Translations under genes and position numbers: made by a program
Assembly (NCBI GenBank): GCA_021568835.1
Contig: JAKGSH010000001.1
Location: 62,001 to 126,000 of the forward strand
DNA length: 64,000 nt
From: Streptomyces sp. Tue 6430
GTDB taxonomy: Bacteria; Actinomycetota; Actinomycetes; Streptomycetales; Streptomycetaceae
Direction of reading: 5' to 3'
Shown: piece after piece, positions 8,639 to 16,759 of the stretch
Position numbering within the stretch: the first letter of the stretch is position 1
How the letters are laid out: every line of letters begins with the position of its first letter
The notes under the pieces: generated by a model
What the model saw: the letters and a program-made list of their open reading frames with translations, nothing else
Told to the model about the DNA's origin: nothing
The model's database searches: none

Positions 8639-9840
8639 CGGGCAGGGTCGCGGTCCTGGTCGCCGTGCTGACCGTTCTGTGCGTCCAGGGGTGCGGCTCC
8701 CCGCAGTCCGAGGAGGAGGAAAAGCCGGAGCCGGGTCCCTCGGCGCCCTACCGGGGCAACCGCGGATACCCCCTTGCGGACAGCCCGTTCACCCGTAAGG
8801 GCACGGTCGTCACCGCGACGTGCAGCATGGGCGCGCGCTACGCCGGGGTCAACGTGCAGGCCTGGGATCCCGAGCGGTGGGAACTGCGCGCCACCCGGAA
8901 CTTCTTCCTCCCGGTCGACGCCGCGTTCACCAACTACCCGGACGTCAAGGACGTCAACAGCCCTCTCGTGGACCTATGCGGAGTGAGTTCGGACAGCCCC
9001 TCGCCCTACGCCGTGGACGATCTGGAGTACGTGACTCCCCGGGGCCGTGCCCTGTTCGACCTGGCGTTCACGCGCATGGCGGTGGTGCTCCGGGACCCCG
9101 ACGGCAGAACGACGCACGCCGGCTTCGTGGAGAGCGAAGGCAACGCCGACGACTTCGTGCGGCTGAGCGACGCGCGGGGCGACGACGAGCAGAACGCCGT
9201 GATGGCACCCGACGGACGGAGCGTGTGGTTCACGTACATCACCCCCGACGGTGAGCGCAGGATCGGTTCGCGGTCCACGGAGGGGGACCACCGGCTGTCG
9301 GACGAGGGACCGGCGATCGGGCACGACCTCCCCCTGACCGTCACCGGGAAGCCTCCGCACGCCGTCCAGGCGAACATGGTCCACCTCGCTCCCGACGGCC
9401 GCCGCCTCACCGCGACCGCACCGAAGATCTACGGCAACGTCTTCCCCACCCTGGACTCCTCGGGACCGCTCACCGCGGCGTCGGGCCGCTCCGCCACCCT
9501 GCTCAGCGGGTGCGTCGGCATCGTCGGCTGGGTCGGAGACGAACGGGTGCTGTGCCGCACCCAGTCCGGCACCTTCCGGACCGTGGACGCTCGTAGCGGC
9601 CGTGCCGAGGGGAACGCCGTCGCCGTGGTCCGCGAGGACGACGGGAGGGTCGCCGAGGGGATGGTGGTCTCGGCGGACGGCGAGAAGTTCATCGCCTCCG
9701 TCCACTCGCCCAACGACCGTTCGGGGCAGCCGGTGGGCCTGGGCGACTTCAGGGTGGTGTCGACCTCGGGGGAGGGGGCCGCGATTCCCGTCTCCGCCGA
9801 GTCCTTGACCAACGACACGGTGTTCCTGGAGTGGCGGTGA
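8623..9840 (+). CDS. Lipoprotein with beta-propeller-like repeats, function unknown
   Basis: A 405-residue protein with GTG start at 8623 behind GAGGAGGG. The N terminus is a lipoprotein signal with lipobox VQGC (cleavage before the Cys in LCVQGCGSP). The mature part contains repeated strand-turn motifs (MAPDGRSVWFTYITPDG, LAPDGRRLTAT, VSADGEKFIASV) typical of WD40-like/TolB-type propeller blades, suggesting a six- or seven-bladed propeller. No catalytic site is visible. It overlaps the upstream membrane-protein gene by 16 bases, so the two are expected to be made in similar amounts and may form an extracytoplasmic complex. Confidence 0.62.
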   Translation: MLRALTGRVAVLVAVLTVLCVQGCGSPQSEEEEKPEPGPSAPYRGNRGYPLADSPFTRKGTVVTATCSMGARYAGVNVQAWDPERWELRATRNFFLPVDAAFTNYPDVKDVNSPLVDLCGVSSDSPSPYAVDDLEYVTPRGRALFDLAFTRMAVVLRDPDGRTTHAGFVESEGNADDFVRLSDARGDDEQNAVMAPDGRSVWFTYITPDGERRIGSRSTEGDHRLSDEGPAIGHDLPLTVTGKPPHAVQANMVHLAPDGRRLTATAPKIYGNVFPTLDSSGPLTAASGRSATLLSGCVGIVGWVGDERVLCRTQSGTFRTVDARSGRAEGNAVAVVREDDGRVAEGMVVSADGEKFIASVHSPNDRSGQPVGLGDFRVVSTSGEGAAIPVSAESLTNDTVFLEWR

Positions 9841-9841
9841 A

Positions 9842-10040
9842 GCACGCGGGTGCGGGCGTACAGGCGGGGGCTGTACGCGGTGAGGGCGGGCGCTCGTACG
9901 CGGTACGGGGGGAGTGGCGCCGAGTGGCGCGAAAGTCACGTTCCGTGTCCCTAGAGTGAGTGGTGAGTGACGGTGGGGTGCCTGCGGCGGGACGCGGGGC
10001 GGGCGCCTCTGTACGGGCGGACGGGGTGAGGTGACCGGTG
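9842..10040. repeat. Upstream repeat, copy A
   Basis: About 200 bases almost identical to 14030-14224 and 15741-15940. Shared landmarks in order: GCGGGTGCGGG(C/T)GTACAG, GTACGCGGTACGGGGG, GTGGCGCGAAAGTCACG, TGTCCCTAGAGTGAG, GGGGTGAGGTGACCGGTGACG. It includes the promoter and the start codon of the XRE gene. Confidence 0.75.
9858..9876. promoter_or_regulatory. Palindromic operator of XRE cassette A
   Basis: GTACAG, 7 bases, CTGTAC: an inverted repeat 160-180 bases upstream of the XRE start at 10038. The arms are conserved exactly at 14044-14062 and 15759-15777 while the spacer differs (GCGGGGG versus GCGGGTG), which suggests selection on the arms. Likely bound by the XRE proteins themselves. 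Confidence 0.5.
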
Positions 10041-10859
10041 ACGGCTCAGAGCGGCAGTGAGGGTGAGACGGGCGTCCTGCGGTGTTTCGGGCGGCAGTTG
10101 CAGCTGTTGCGGACGAGCCGGGGGCTGACGCGGGCGGAGTTGGGCGCGAAGCTCGGGTACGGCGAGGACATGGTGGCGTCGGTGGAGTTGGGGCGGCGCA
10201 TTCCGAGGCCGGAGTTCATCGAGCGGGCGGATGTGGTGCTGGAGGCCGGCGGTCTGCTGGCGGTGATGAGGGAGGAGGTGGCGCGGGCGCGGTATCCGGC
10301 GTTCTTCCGGGATGCGGCGAAGTTGGAGGCGGGGGCGGTTGAGCTGCATGTGTACGCCAACCAGGCTGTGCCGGGGTTGTTGCAGACGGAGGAGTACGCG
10401 CGGGCGGTGTTCGGGGTGCTGCGGCCACCGCTGGACGACGCGGTTGTCGACGAGCGGGTTGCCGCGAGGCTGGCGCGACAGGAGATCTATTACCGCAAGC
10501 CACCTCCGCTGATGAGCTTCGTCATCGACGAGTCGGTGCTGCGCCGTCCCCTCGGTGGACGGGACGTGATGCGTGGGCAGTTGGAGCAGGTGTTGCTCGT
10601 CGCTCTCATGCGGCACGTCGAGGTGCAAGTCATGCCGCTGGCCCGTGAGGAGAACGCCGGGATGGCTGGTCCGTTCACCTTGATCGAGACGAAGAATGAG
10701 CGCAGGATCGCGTACGTGGAGGTGCAGAACGTCAGCCGGGTCCACAGCGACCGTGAGCCCGTCCGTGCCTTGGAGGCCAAGTACGGGACGCTGCGTGCCC
10801 AGGCGCTGACGCCTCGCGAATCACTCGCGTACGTCGAGAAGTTGTTGGGAGAGCTGTGA
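10038..10859 (+). CDS. XRE-DUF5753 transcriptional regulator (cassette A)
   Basis: A 273-residue protein with GTG start at 10038 behind GGTGAGG. The N-terminal HTH covers residues about 15-70 (TRAELGAKLGYGEDMVASVE). Residues about 95-270 are the DUF5753 domain, with AVPGLLQTEEYARA, the RLARQEI helix, SFVIDESVLRRP and VQVMPLAREENAGM. Members such as WhiJ and BldB-associated regulators control development or antibiotic production together with a small DUF397 partner encoded next door. Here the DUF397 start overlaps the stop (GTGA). The protein is about 75-80 % identical by eye to the copy at 15938; the main differences lie between residues 125 and 215, where ligand or partner specificity may reside. 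Confidence 0.85.
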   Translation: MTAQSGSEGETGVLRCFGRQLQLLRTSRGLTRAELGAKLGYGEDMVASVELGRRIPRPEFIERADVVLEAGGLLAVMREEVARARYPAFFRDAAKLEAGAVELHVYANQAVPGLLQTEEYARAVFGVLRPPLDDAVVDERVAARLARQEIYYRKPPPLMSFVIDESVLRRPLGGRDVMRGQLEQVLLVALMRHVEVQVMPLAREENAGMAGPFTLIETKNERRIAYVEVQNVSRVHSDREPVRALEAKYGTLRAQALTPRESLAYVEKLLGEL

Positions 10860-11062
10860 GCACCGACAAGGCAACGCTGGGGACGGATGAGCCCCTGCGC
10901 TGGTTCAAGAGCAGCTACAGCAGTGAGGAAGGCGGGGAGTGCGTCGAGGTCGCCGTCGACGCTGTCGCCGTCCACGTGCGTGACTCGAAGCAGGTGCTGG
11001 AGTGTGGGCCTGTGCTGAGGGTCGGCTCGGCGGCGTGGTCGGCGTTGCTTGAGGCGGTGTGA
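10856..11062 (+). CDS. DUF397 protein, partner of XRE regulator A
   Basis: A 68-residue protein starting at the GTG at 10856 inside the stop of the XRE gene. It has the complete DUF397 signature: WFKSSYSSEEGGECVEVA, then VAVHVRDSKQ and a final SAAWSALLEAV. DUF397 proteins are encoded beside XRE-DUF5753 regulators throughout Streptomyces and are thought to modulate them by direct contact. The C-terminal helix is nearly identical to that of the second copy at 16756. Confidence 0.88.
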   Translation: MSTDKATLGTDEPLRWFKSSYSSEEGGECVEVAVDAVAVHVRDSKQVLECGPVLRVGSAAWSALLEAV

Positions 11063-11441
11063 GTCGGGTGCCTCCGTGAGCCGTAAAACCGTGCGGCGTC
11101 AAGGAAGCCGGTGCAACCGTGCGTCGTCGGCCATCTGGCAAGTCAACCGGATGCCTCCGGACGAGGTCACCTGAGCACCGTCCAAGTTGCACTTCCGATG
11201 GGGTTCGTTGCAGCTGCTCTTCTTATGGCCTGGCACATCGGCGTAGTTCATTCGCCTTCGCCAGGACCGTCACCCTGGCATCAGGGACTCCACGAATCTC
11301 AGTCCAGCTCAATTCGGCTGCGAACACCGGGCTTGGTCTGAATGAACGGGGAGTGACGGGCGGCATGACGCCGGGGTACGCGAGTGTCCCCTTGCAGAGT
11401 TCAGGCCGAGTGCGGGCCCGTGCGAGAGGACGACTCGCGAG
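11063..11441. other. Intergenic, no gene supported
   Basis: About 380 bases between the DUF397 gene and the terminator of the TerD gene. An open frame of 76 codons (11111-11341, plus) has one hydrophobic stretch (ALPMGFVAAALLMAWHIGVV) but weak start context and no recognisable family. Base composition is slightly lower in GC than the surroundings, as in an eroded insertion remnant. I would not call a gene. Confidence 0.35.
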
Positions 11442-11473
11442 GGGCGCGGACGGAGTCGCCGCCGTCCGCGCCC
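11442..11473 (-). terminator. Stem-loop terminator of the TerD-nuclease gene
   Basis: GGGCGCGGACGG, 8-base loop, CCGTCCGCGCCC: a perfect 12-bp stem starting 5 bases past the stop codon of the minus-strand TerD gene. It has no U-tract on either strand, as in most actinomycete terminators. Confidence 0.6.
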
Positions 11474-11478
11474 GGGTG

Positions 11479-13515
11479 TCATCCCGCCGCTGCTCGCTCC
11501 TTGGACGGTGTCCGGCTCGCTGCCGGGGTGTCCAGGTGGACGACGACGCCGGTGTAGAAGCGGTGCACGGCGTCGTCGACGCTGCGGATGAAGCCGGTCT
11601 CGGCATTGCCGCGGCCGCTTCCCATGCTCTTGAGCAGGGACAGGCGGAACCCGGTGATCCTGGTGTTGTTGTCCTTGGGGAGCAGGTCCGCCGGTTCGGG
11701 GCGGAGCCGCTCCAGTGTTCCGCGCGGACCTCCGGCTTCGCTGTCGACGAGGGTCTCGACGTGCAGGTCCGCCGGTGCCTCGGCCAGGCGTCGGACGAGC
11801 CGCTTGGCCCAGCTCAGGGGATAGCCCTGCGCGGGGGCCGGTACGTCGATGCCGGTGCGCAGTTTGCCGGTGCGCAGGTCGGCGCCGAGGGTCAGGACGC
11901 CGGGGGTGCCGTCGATGCGCAGCTCCGCCTGGAGTCGCCCGTCGAGGCAGAGCTGGTCGGCGAGGCGGTTCCGGCGTTCCCTGGGATCCGTTCCGCGCTT
12001 GGCGCGCTGGACGGGGAGGACCTTCTGTCCGAGCTCGCCGCCCAGCCTGAGACAGACCTGGCGGATGAGCCGCTCCCAGCTCTCCACCACCTCCAGTGCC
12101 CGCGCGTCACCCTGGCAGAGGGTTTCCTCGTCGATCCCGTTGCGTACGGGGACCCAGGCCGGGCCCATGTTCTGGAAGCCGTGGCAGCCCGAGTTCTCGT
12201 GTTGCAGGTAGTGCAGCAGTTCCTGGAGCAGCCAGGCGTGTGCCGCGTTGCCCACTCCCTCGTGCCTGATCAGCATCTGCGCCTGGTACGCGACTTCCGC
12301 CCAGGACAGGTGCCAGAGGGCCACCTTGTGCTTGCGCCGCTTGTCGATCTTGACGTCGACGAGGGGACTGCCTTCCAACGCGACGTCGTTCGTCAGCGTG
12401 ATCACGGCCTCGTAGCCGCGGCGCGCGGCGATGTCCATGTACGCCTGCACCTGGTCGGCCTTGAGCGCGTTGCCGTTGGTCTTCGTCTCGACCAGTGCGG
12501 TCCACAGCTTGCCGGCCCGCTCCACGCGGATCACCCCGTCCGGGCGCCGCGGACTCTCACCGTGGGGGAGGGAGACCTCCGTGAACGTCTCCATGCGACC
12601 GGCCGGAGCCCCGAACCCGGCGGTCAGTCTCCTGCTGAACTCCGGGACCTGCGCCATCACCGCCAGGAGCACCGAGGTCGCGCGCGTCTCGCGGTCCCGG
12701 TCGGTCTTGAGCACCGAGACCGGGAAGAGCCGGGCCTGCCTCCAGGAGTCGTTCTCCGCCAGGGACTTCTTCGCCGTCCTGGGAAGGACGACCTTCTTCT
12801 TCGCGGTGCGAGGACGAGCGGCCGGCTTCCGCGGCTCACCGGCCTCGCCCTCCGGCAGGCGAGGAGCGGGAACGGCCCCCAGCGGTGCCCGCCCGGCCGG
12901 CTCCTCGGCCGGCGCCGGGATCGTCGCCTCCGCCTGCTCGTCGGCCTCGGCGGCCTTGAGCGCCGCTTCCGTCTCCGCGGCTGCGTCGTCCTCGACGTCG
13001 ACGCCGAAGTCCGACGCCAGTCCCGCGAGACCGGTCTCGTAGCCCTGTCCGACGGCGCGGAACTTCCATCCCTCGCCCCGTCTGTACAGCTCGCCGAAGA
13101 TGACCGCCGACACGGAACCGGCGGCATCGACGGCGAACCGCAGGAGGCTCTCACCGGCCGCGTCGGCCAGCGTGATCCGCACGTCCTCCAGCTCACCGAA
13201 ACGGGCCCCGTCGTACCGGCTCGCGGCGACGACGATCCGGTCGATCCCGACCGGCACCGCGGTGAGGTCGAAACTGATCCGGTCCTCACTGCCGTCCGCC
13301 GTCGGCGTCTTGCCCAGAAGCTGCACGCTCCCGTCGGCGGCCACCGGATGGTTGTAGAAGTAGAAGTCGCCGTCGCTGCGCACCTTGCCGCTCGAGTCCA
13401 GCAGCAGGACCGACACGTCCGCGTCGCCCTCGCCGGTAGGGCTGACCCAGCCCAGACTGACGATCACCGAACCGACGTCGTCGCTCAGATCCGCCAGGGC
13501 CACGTTCGAACCCAT
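11479..13515 (-). CDS. TerD-domain protein fused to a PD-(D/E)XK-like nuclease domain
   Basis: A 678-residue protein. I chose the ATG at 13515 because AGGA sits 7 bases upstream; earlier in-frame codons lack spacing. Residues about 1-185 are a TerD domain with the calcium-binding-type acidic text (DLSDDVGSVIVSLGW, DADVSVLLLDSSGKVRSD, YFYNHP, GELYRRGEGWKFRAVGQGY). A linker of about 90 residues, rich in Ala/Glu/Pro and then Lys/Arg, follows. Residues about 290-420 contain PDGVIRV followed by WTALVETKT and a downstream QVQAYMDIA, the D...ExK...Q pattern of PD-(D/E)XK nucleases. The C-terminal 250 residues are unrecognised. TerD fusions to nucleases have been proposed to act in stress- or phage-triggered DNA processing. 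It is single-copy and monocistronic here. Confidence 0.68.
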   Translation of the reverse strand: MGSNVALADLSDDVGSVIVSLGWVSPTGEGDADVSVLLLDSSGKVRSDGDFYFYNHPVAADGSVQLLGKTPTADGSEDRISFDLTAVPVGIDRIVVAASRYDGARFGELEDVRITLADAAGESLLRFAVDAAGSVSAVIFGELYRRGEGWKFRAVGQGYETGLAGLASDFGVDVEDDAAAETEAALKAAEADEQAEATIPAPAEEPAGRAPLGAVPAPRLPEGEAGEPRKPAARPRTAKKKVVLPRTAKKSLAENDSWRQARLFPVSVLKTDRDRETRATSVLLAVMAQVPEFSRRLTAGFGAPAGRMETFTEVSLPHGESPRRPDGVIRVERAGKLWTALVETKTNGNALKADQVQAYMDIAARRGYEAVITLTNDVALEGSPLVDVKIDKRRKHKVALWHLSWAEVAYQAQMLIRHEGVGNAAHAWLLQELLHYLQHENSGCHGFQNMGPAWVPVRNGIDEETLCQGDARALEVVESWERLIRQVCLRLGGELGQKVLPVQRAKRGTDPRERRNRLADQLCLDGRLQAELRIDGTPGVLTLGADLRTGKLRTGIDVPAPAQGYPLSWAKRLVRRLAEAPADLHVETLVDSEAGGPRGTLERLRPEPADLLPKDNNTRITGFRLSLLKSMGSGRGNAETGFIRSVDDAVHRFYTGVVVHLDTPAASRTPSKERAAAG

Positions 13516-14029
13516 GATCATTTCCTGCACAAAGCCCCCGACGGCACCCTCTGGGCATGCGGAAGATTCCGCCCCATCTGTCTCTTGCGCGACACAAGAT
13601 GACGAGCCGCGCGGAGAAGACTGTAATACGCACCGAGCTCGATCGTGGAGGTTCTGTGAAGTGGGTGTGTAACAGTGGCGTCCGGCGTTGAACCACGCCT
13701 GCTTCCCCGCGCGGTCTGCCGTGCCCGTATGTGCGGAAGGCCTCGCGCCGAAGTGTCGGGCGGGGCCGTCGTCATGCGGGGAGTTGCGCGTCGGTCCGGG
13801 CAGGGCTGAGGCGACAACTCGTCCGTCACGACATCGCGAACCTCGGCCGGGGTGAGGCGGCGGCAGGCATCCTCGACCACACCCGCCTCACCGCACAGGA
13901 CACGGTGGGAACCGGTCCAGGACGCGTCACGTGTCGGCAACCGTCTCGGCGAACCGTGACCGGTCGGTGAACTCCCGGTCCCAGCGGCGGCGGACGCGCT
14001 CCACGGTGTTCCCGGAGTGGTGGTGGGTC
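13516..14029. other. Intergenic region upstream of the TerD gene
   Basis: About 510 bases. The half nearest the TerD gene is relatively AT-rich (around 13600-13670, e.g. GACTGTAATACGCACC) and should contain its promoter. Between about 13780 and 14010 there is coding-like bias on the minus strand (for example VERVRRRWDREFTDRSRF near 13950-14010) but the frame is soon closed, so this is probably a gene remnant. I do not recognise it. Confidence 0.3.
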
Positions 14030-14224
14030 ACGCGGGTGCGGGTGTACAGGCGGGTGCTGTACGCGGTGAGGGCGGGCGCTGGTACGCGGTACGGGGGAGT
14101 GGCGCCGAGTGGCGGGAAAGTCGCGTTCCGTGTCCCTGGAGTGAGCCTGGAGTGACGGTGGTGTGCCTGCGGCGGGACGCGGGGCGGGCGCCTGTGTACG
14201 GCGGACGGGGTGAGGTGACCGGTG
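14030..14224. repeat. Upstream repeat, copy B
   Basis: Second copy of the roughly 200-base promoter repeat found at 9842 and 15741, ending in the GTGACGGCTCAG start of the disrupted XRE gene. The operator palindrome lies at 14044-14062. Confidence 0.72.
14044..14062. promoter_or_regulatory. Palindromic operator of XRE cassette B
   Basis: GTACAG-GCGGGTG-CTGTAC, identical in both arms to the operators of cassettes A and C. It is preserved although the gene behind it is interrupted. Confidence 0.48.
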
Positions 14225-14470
14225 ACGGCTCAGGGCGGCAGTGAGGGTGGCACGGGCATCCTGCGGTGTTTCGGGCGGCAGTTGCAACTGTTGCGGACCG
14301 GTCGGGGGCTGACGCTGACGGGGCTCCTTGAAAATCCCCGACCCCTGCTCGGGGTGCCATCGGACCTGCTCGACGGATCTCCCCACCCGTTCCGGGCCTG
14401 TCCTGGGACGGGACACCAATGGCGAGGGGCCGCCCGACAGCCCGCCAGGGTCCGGGTGGTGTGTAGTTGC

Positions 14471-14489
14471 ACATGCCGTAGCGGCATGT
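14471..14489. promoter_or_regulatory. Perfect palindrome upstream of merR, probable operator
   Basis: ACATGCCG-TAG-CGGCATGT, perfect 8-bp arms. It begins inside a TTGCAC -35-like element (14467-14472), which puts it in the long spacer between -35 and -10, the usual place for MerR operators. Centre is about 50 bases upstream of the MerR start. Autoregulation is inferred. Confidence 0.55.
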
Positions 14490-14531
14490 GGTGTCGTCGA
14501 GGGCACCACAGCACGAAAGGCCCTGTCTGCG

Positions 14532-15377
14532 ATGTACCCCTCCGCCACGCCTCCCCGCGAGGTCAAGATCGGCGATGCCGCCGCCTTCGCCGGAACCACC
14601 CCGCGCGCCATTCGTCACTACCACCAGATCGGTCTGCTGCCGGAGCCCGAGCGAGGCGGAGACGGACGCCGCCGCTACGGCTACGACGACATGATCCGCC
14701 TGCTGTGGATCCGCAAGATGTCCGAAGCCGGCATCAGCCTGGACGACATGCGGGCCGCCTTCGACGAAGCCCGGGACGTCGAGGACGTCCTGGGCCGGCT
14801 GGAGGAGACCCTGGCCGCCCAGGAGGCCGACATCAAGCGTCAGCGCGCGGCACTCCAGCGCCTGCGAGCCGTGGGCAGCCCACTGGGCCTGCTCTCCCCG
14901 TTGGTCACGGACCGGCTCAGCCACCTGCCCTCTGGCGCACTGCGCCCCTCCGACCTGGACGCCCTGCTGGTCACGGAACGGATCTTCGGGCCGCTGGGCG
15001 CCGCGATTCAGGCCAGCGTGTTCATCATCCTGGCGGCCCATCCCGGCCTGCGGGCCGAGGCAGACCGCCTCGACGCGGCCGACGCCGCCCTCGATGACAC
15101 CGTCGACCCCCACGACCCGCAGGTCGAAGAACTCGCCGCGCAGCACTGCGCCCACCTCAAGGCCCTGGAACAGGCCATTGAAGCGGCCGGAATGCACGAG
15201 GCCGAGGAGAAGCTCTTCGAGATCTACGACGCCGACCTGACGGGCGACGAGGAGGACACCCGGATGAGTGCCTTCGAAGCGGTGACCAAGATGCCCTACG
15301 GCTTCTCCCCGGCCCGGACACGGTGCATAGAACTCACGGGCCGGCTCCTTGGCGAGGACCTCTCCGCAGGCAGCTGA
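14532..15377 (+). CDS. MerR-family transcriptional regulator carried on the element
   Basis: A 281-residue protein starting at the ATG at 14532. Residues about 12-80 are a MerR winged-helix domain (VKIGDAAAFAGTTPRAIRHY, HQIGLLPEPER, GRRRYGYDDMIRLLWI). A dimerisation helix follows, with long coiled-coil text (LGRLEETLAAQEADIKRQRAAL). The C-terminal 160 residues are helical and acidic without cysteine clusters, so this is not a metal sensor of the classic type; a small-molecule or TipA-like effector domain is more likely. It is the only gene in the transposon-like element and sits behind a perfect palindrome that it probably binds. Stop at 15375-15377. Confidence 0.82.
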   Translation: MYPSATPPREVKIGDAAAFAGTTPRAIRHYHQIGLLPEPERGGDGRRRYGYDDMIRLLWIRKMSEAGISLDDMRAAFDEARDVEDVLGRLEETLAAQEADIKRQRAALQRLRAVGSPLGLLSPLVTDRLSHLPSGALRPSDLDALLVTERIFGPLGAAIQASVFIILAAHPGLRAEADRLDAADAALDDTVDPHDPQVEELAAQHCAHLKALEQAIEAAGMHEAEEKLFEIYDADLTGDEEDTRMSAFEAVTKMPYGFSPARTRCIELTGRLLGEDLSAGS

Positions 15378-15740
15378 TCGCTGGTGCGGCCGTGCGTGAG
15401 GATCCCGGATCGGCCACCGACATGAAGCCGGCGTCTCGACGTCTCGACACGGCCGGCACACTCCACGAGCGGGAAACCCAAGCCGACGACCCGGGCCGGC
15501 TCCTTGAAACTCCCCACTTCGTTGAACACCAGAGCGAGTGATGCGAGGAGCATCCCTGGCCGTTTTCAAGAATCCCCATCAACGCGGGCGGAGTTGGGCG
15601 CGAAGCTCGGGTACGGCGAGGACATGGTCGCGTCGGTGGAGCTGGGGCGGCGCATCCCGAGGCCGGAGTTCATCGAGCGGGCGGACGCGGTGCTGCAGGC
15701 CGGCGGCCGACGGCGATCTCTTTGTCGAAGAGTGGTGGTC

Positions 15741-15940
15741 AGTCACGCGGGTGCGGGTGTACAGGCGGGTGCTGTACGGGGTGAGGGCGGGCGCTGGTAC
15801 GCGGTACGGGGGGAGTGGCGCCAAGTGGCGCGAAAGTCACGTTCCGTGTCCCTAGAGTGAGTGGTGAGTGACGGTGGGGTGCCTGCGGCGGGACGCGGGG
15901 CGGGCGCCTCGGTACGGCGGACGGGGTGAGGTGACCGGTG
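15741..15940. repeat. Upstream repeat, copy C
   Basis: Third copy of the promoter repeat, continuous with the intact XRE gene at 15938. The sequence joins abruptly to the truncated cassette B at about 15707-15740, marking a recombination or deletion endpoint. Confidence 0.72.
15759..15777. promoter_or_regulatory. Palindromic operator of XRE cassette C
   Basis: GTACAG-GCGGGTG-CTGTAC, the same as in copy B and with arms identical to copy A. Confidence 0.5.
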
Positions 15941-16759
15941 ACGACTCAGGGCGGCAGCGAGGGCGAGACGGGCATCCTGCGGTGTTTCGGGCGGCAGTTG
16001 CAGCTGCTGCGGACGAGCAGGGGACTGACGCGGGCGGAGCTGGGAGCGAAACTCGGGTACGGCGAGGACATGGTCACGTCGGTGGAGCTGGGGCGGCGCA
16101 TTCCCAGGCCGGAGTTCATCGAGCGGGCGGACGCGGTGCTGGAGGCCGGCGGGCTGCTGGCGGTGATGAAGGAGGAGGTGGCGCGGGCGCGGTATCCGGC
16201 GTTCTTCCGGGATGCGGCGAAGTTGGAGGCGGGGGCGGTCGAGCTGCATGTTTATGCCAACCAGGCTGTGCCGGGGCTGTTGCAGGTCGAGGAGTACGCG
16301 CGGGTGGTGTTCGAGATGTGGCGTCCTCTTCTGGACGAGGACACCGTGAATCAGCGCGTAGCCGCCCGGCTGGCCCGCCAGGAAGTGTTCTCGCGCAGGT
16401 CCATGCCGACGATCAGCTTCGTCATCGAGGAGAGCACACTGCGGCGGCCCTTGGGAGGCAAGGCGGTGATGCGGGCTCAGTTGGAGCAGATCCTCCTCTA
16501 CGGCCAGCAGCGCAACGTCGAAATCCAGGTCATGCCGACCGATCGGCGTCAACATGCCGGGATGGGCGGTCCGTTCACCTTGATGGAGACGAGCAAGGCA
16601 CAGAGGATCGCCTATGTGGAGGTGAACGAACACAGTCACCTCTACAGTGAGCGGCCGGTGGTCCGGGGGTACGAGGAGCGGTACGGCATCCTGCGAGCCC
16701 AGGGCCTCACACCCTCGGAGTCACTGGCCTTCATCCAGAAGCTGTTGGGAGACCTATGA
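15938..16759 (+). CDS. XRE-DUF5753 transcriptional regulator (cassette C)
   Basis: A 273-residue protein with GTG start at 15938. HTH at residues about 15-70 (TRAELGAKLGYGEDMVTSVE), nearly identical to cassette A, then DUF5753 with AVPGLLQVEEYARV, RLARQEV, SFVIEESTLRRP and IQVMPTDRRQHAGM. The HTH is conserved between A and C, and so is the operator, so the two proteins may compete for the same sites. The effector half has diverged (for example FSRRSMPTISF versus YYRKPPPLMSF). Its DUF397 partner overlaps the stop (ATGA). Confidence 0.85.
   Translation: MTTQGGSEGETGILRCFGRQLQLLRTSRGLTRAELGAKLGYGEDMVTSVELGRRIPRPEFIERADAVLEAGGLLAVMKEEVARARYPAFFRDAAKLEAGAVELHVYANQAVPGLLQVEEYARVVFEMWRPLLDEDTVNQRVAARLARQEVFSRRSMPTISFVIEESTLRRPLGGKAVMRAQLEQILLYGQQRNVEIQVMPTDRRQHAGMGGPFTLMETSKAQRIAYVEVNEHSHLYSERPVVRGYEERYGILRAQGLTPSESLAFIQKLLGDL

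Larger units (their letters stand above)
14316..15581. mobile_element. 1.27-kb non-autonomous element carrying a MerR gene
   Basis: The ends are imperfect inverted repeats: TGACGGGGCTCCTTGAAAA at 14316-14334 and, on the other strand, TGATGGGGATTCTTGAAAA at 15563-15581 (16 of 19 identical). Both sides carry the 4-base direct repeat ACGC (14312-14315 and 15582-15585), which occurs once in the uninterrupted paralog at 10038. These are the hallmarks of transposition with a 4-bp target duplication. No transposase frame is visible; the only gene is a MerR regulator at 14532. A further copy of the left-end motif (GGCTCCTTGAAACTCCCC, 15498-15515) in direct orientation near the right end suggests internal rearrangement. 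IS families with 4-bp duplications could have supplied the transposase in trans. Confidence 0.78.
14222..15706 (+). pseudogene. XRE-DUF5753 gene (cassette B), interrupted and truncated
   Basis: The 5' part (14222-14315) encodes MTAQGGSEGGTGILRCFGRQ and the beginning of the HTH. The reading frame is then broken by a 1.27-kb insertion and resumes at 15582 with RAELGAKLGYGEDMV, RIPRPEFIERADAVLQAGG, ending abruptly near 15706. There the sequence jumps into the promoter repeat of cassette C. DUF5753 and the DUF397 partner are therefore absent. Removing the insertion with one copy of its 4-bp duplication restores the reading frame of cassette A. So this was an intact paralog before insertion; the truncation at 15706 is a separate deletion, probably by recombination between cassettes. 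Confidence 0.8.

Noticed and set aside
11111..11341. Small membrane protein of 76 residues after the DUF397 gene
   Set aside because: Weak start context, no family, and only one hydrophobic stretch; not enough to call a gene.
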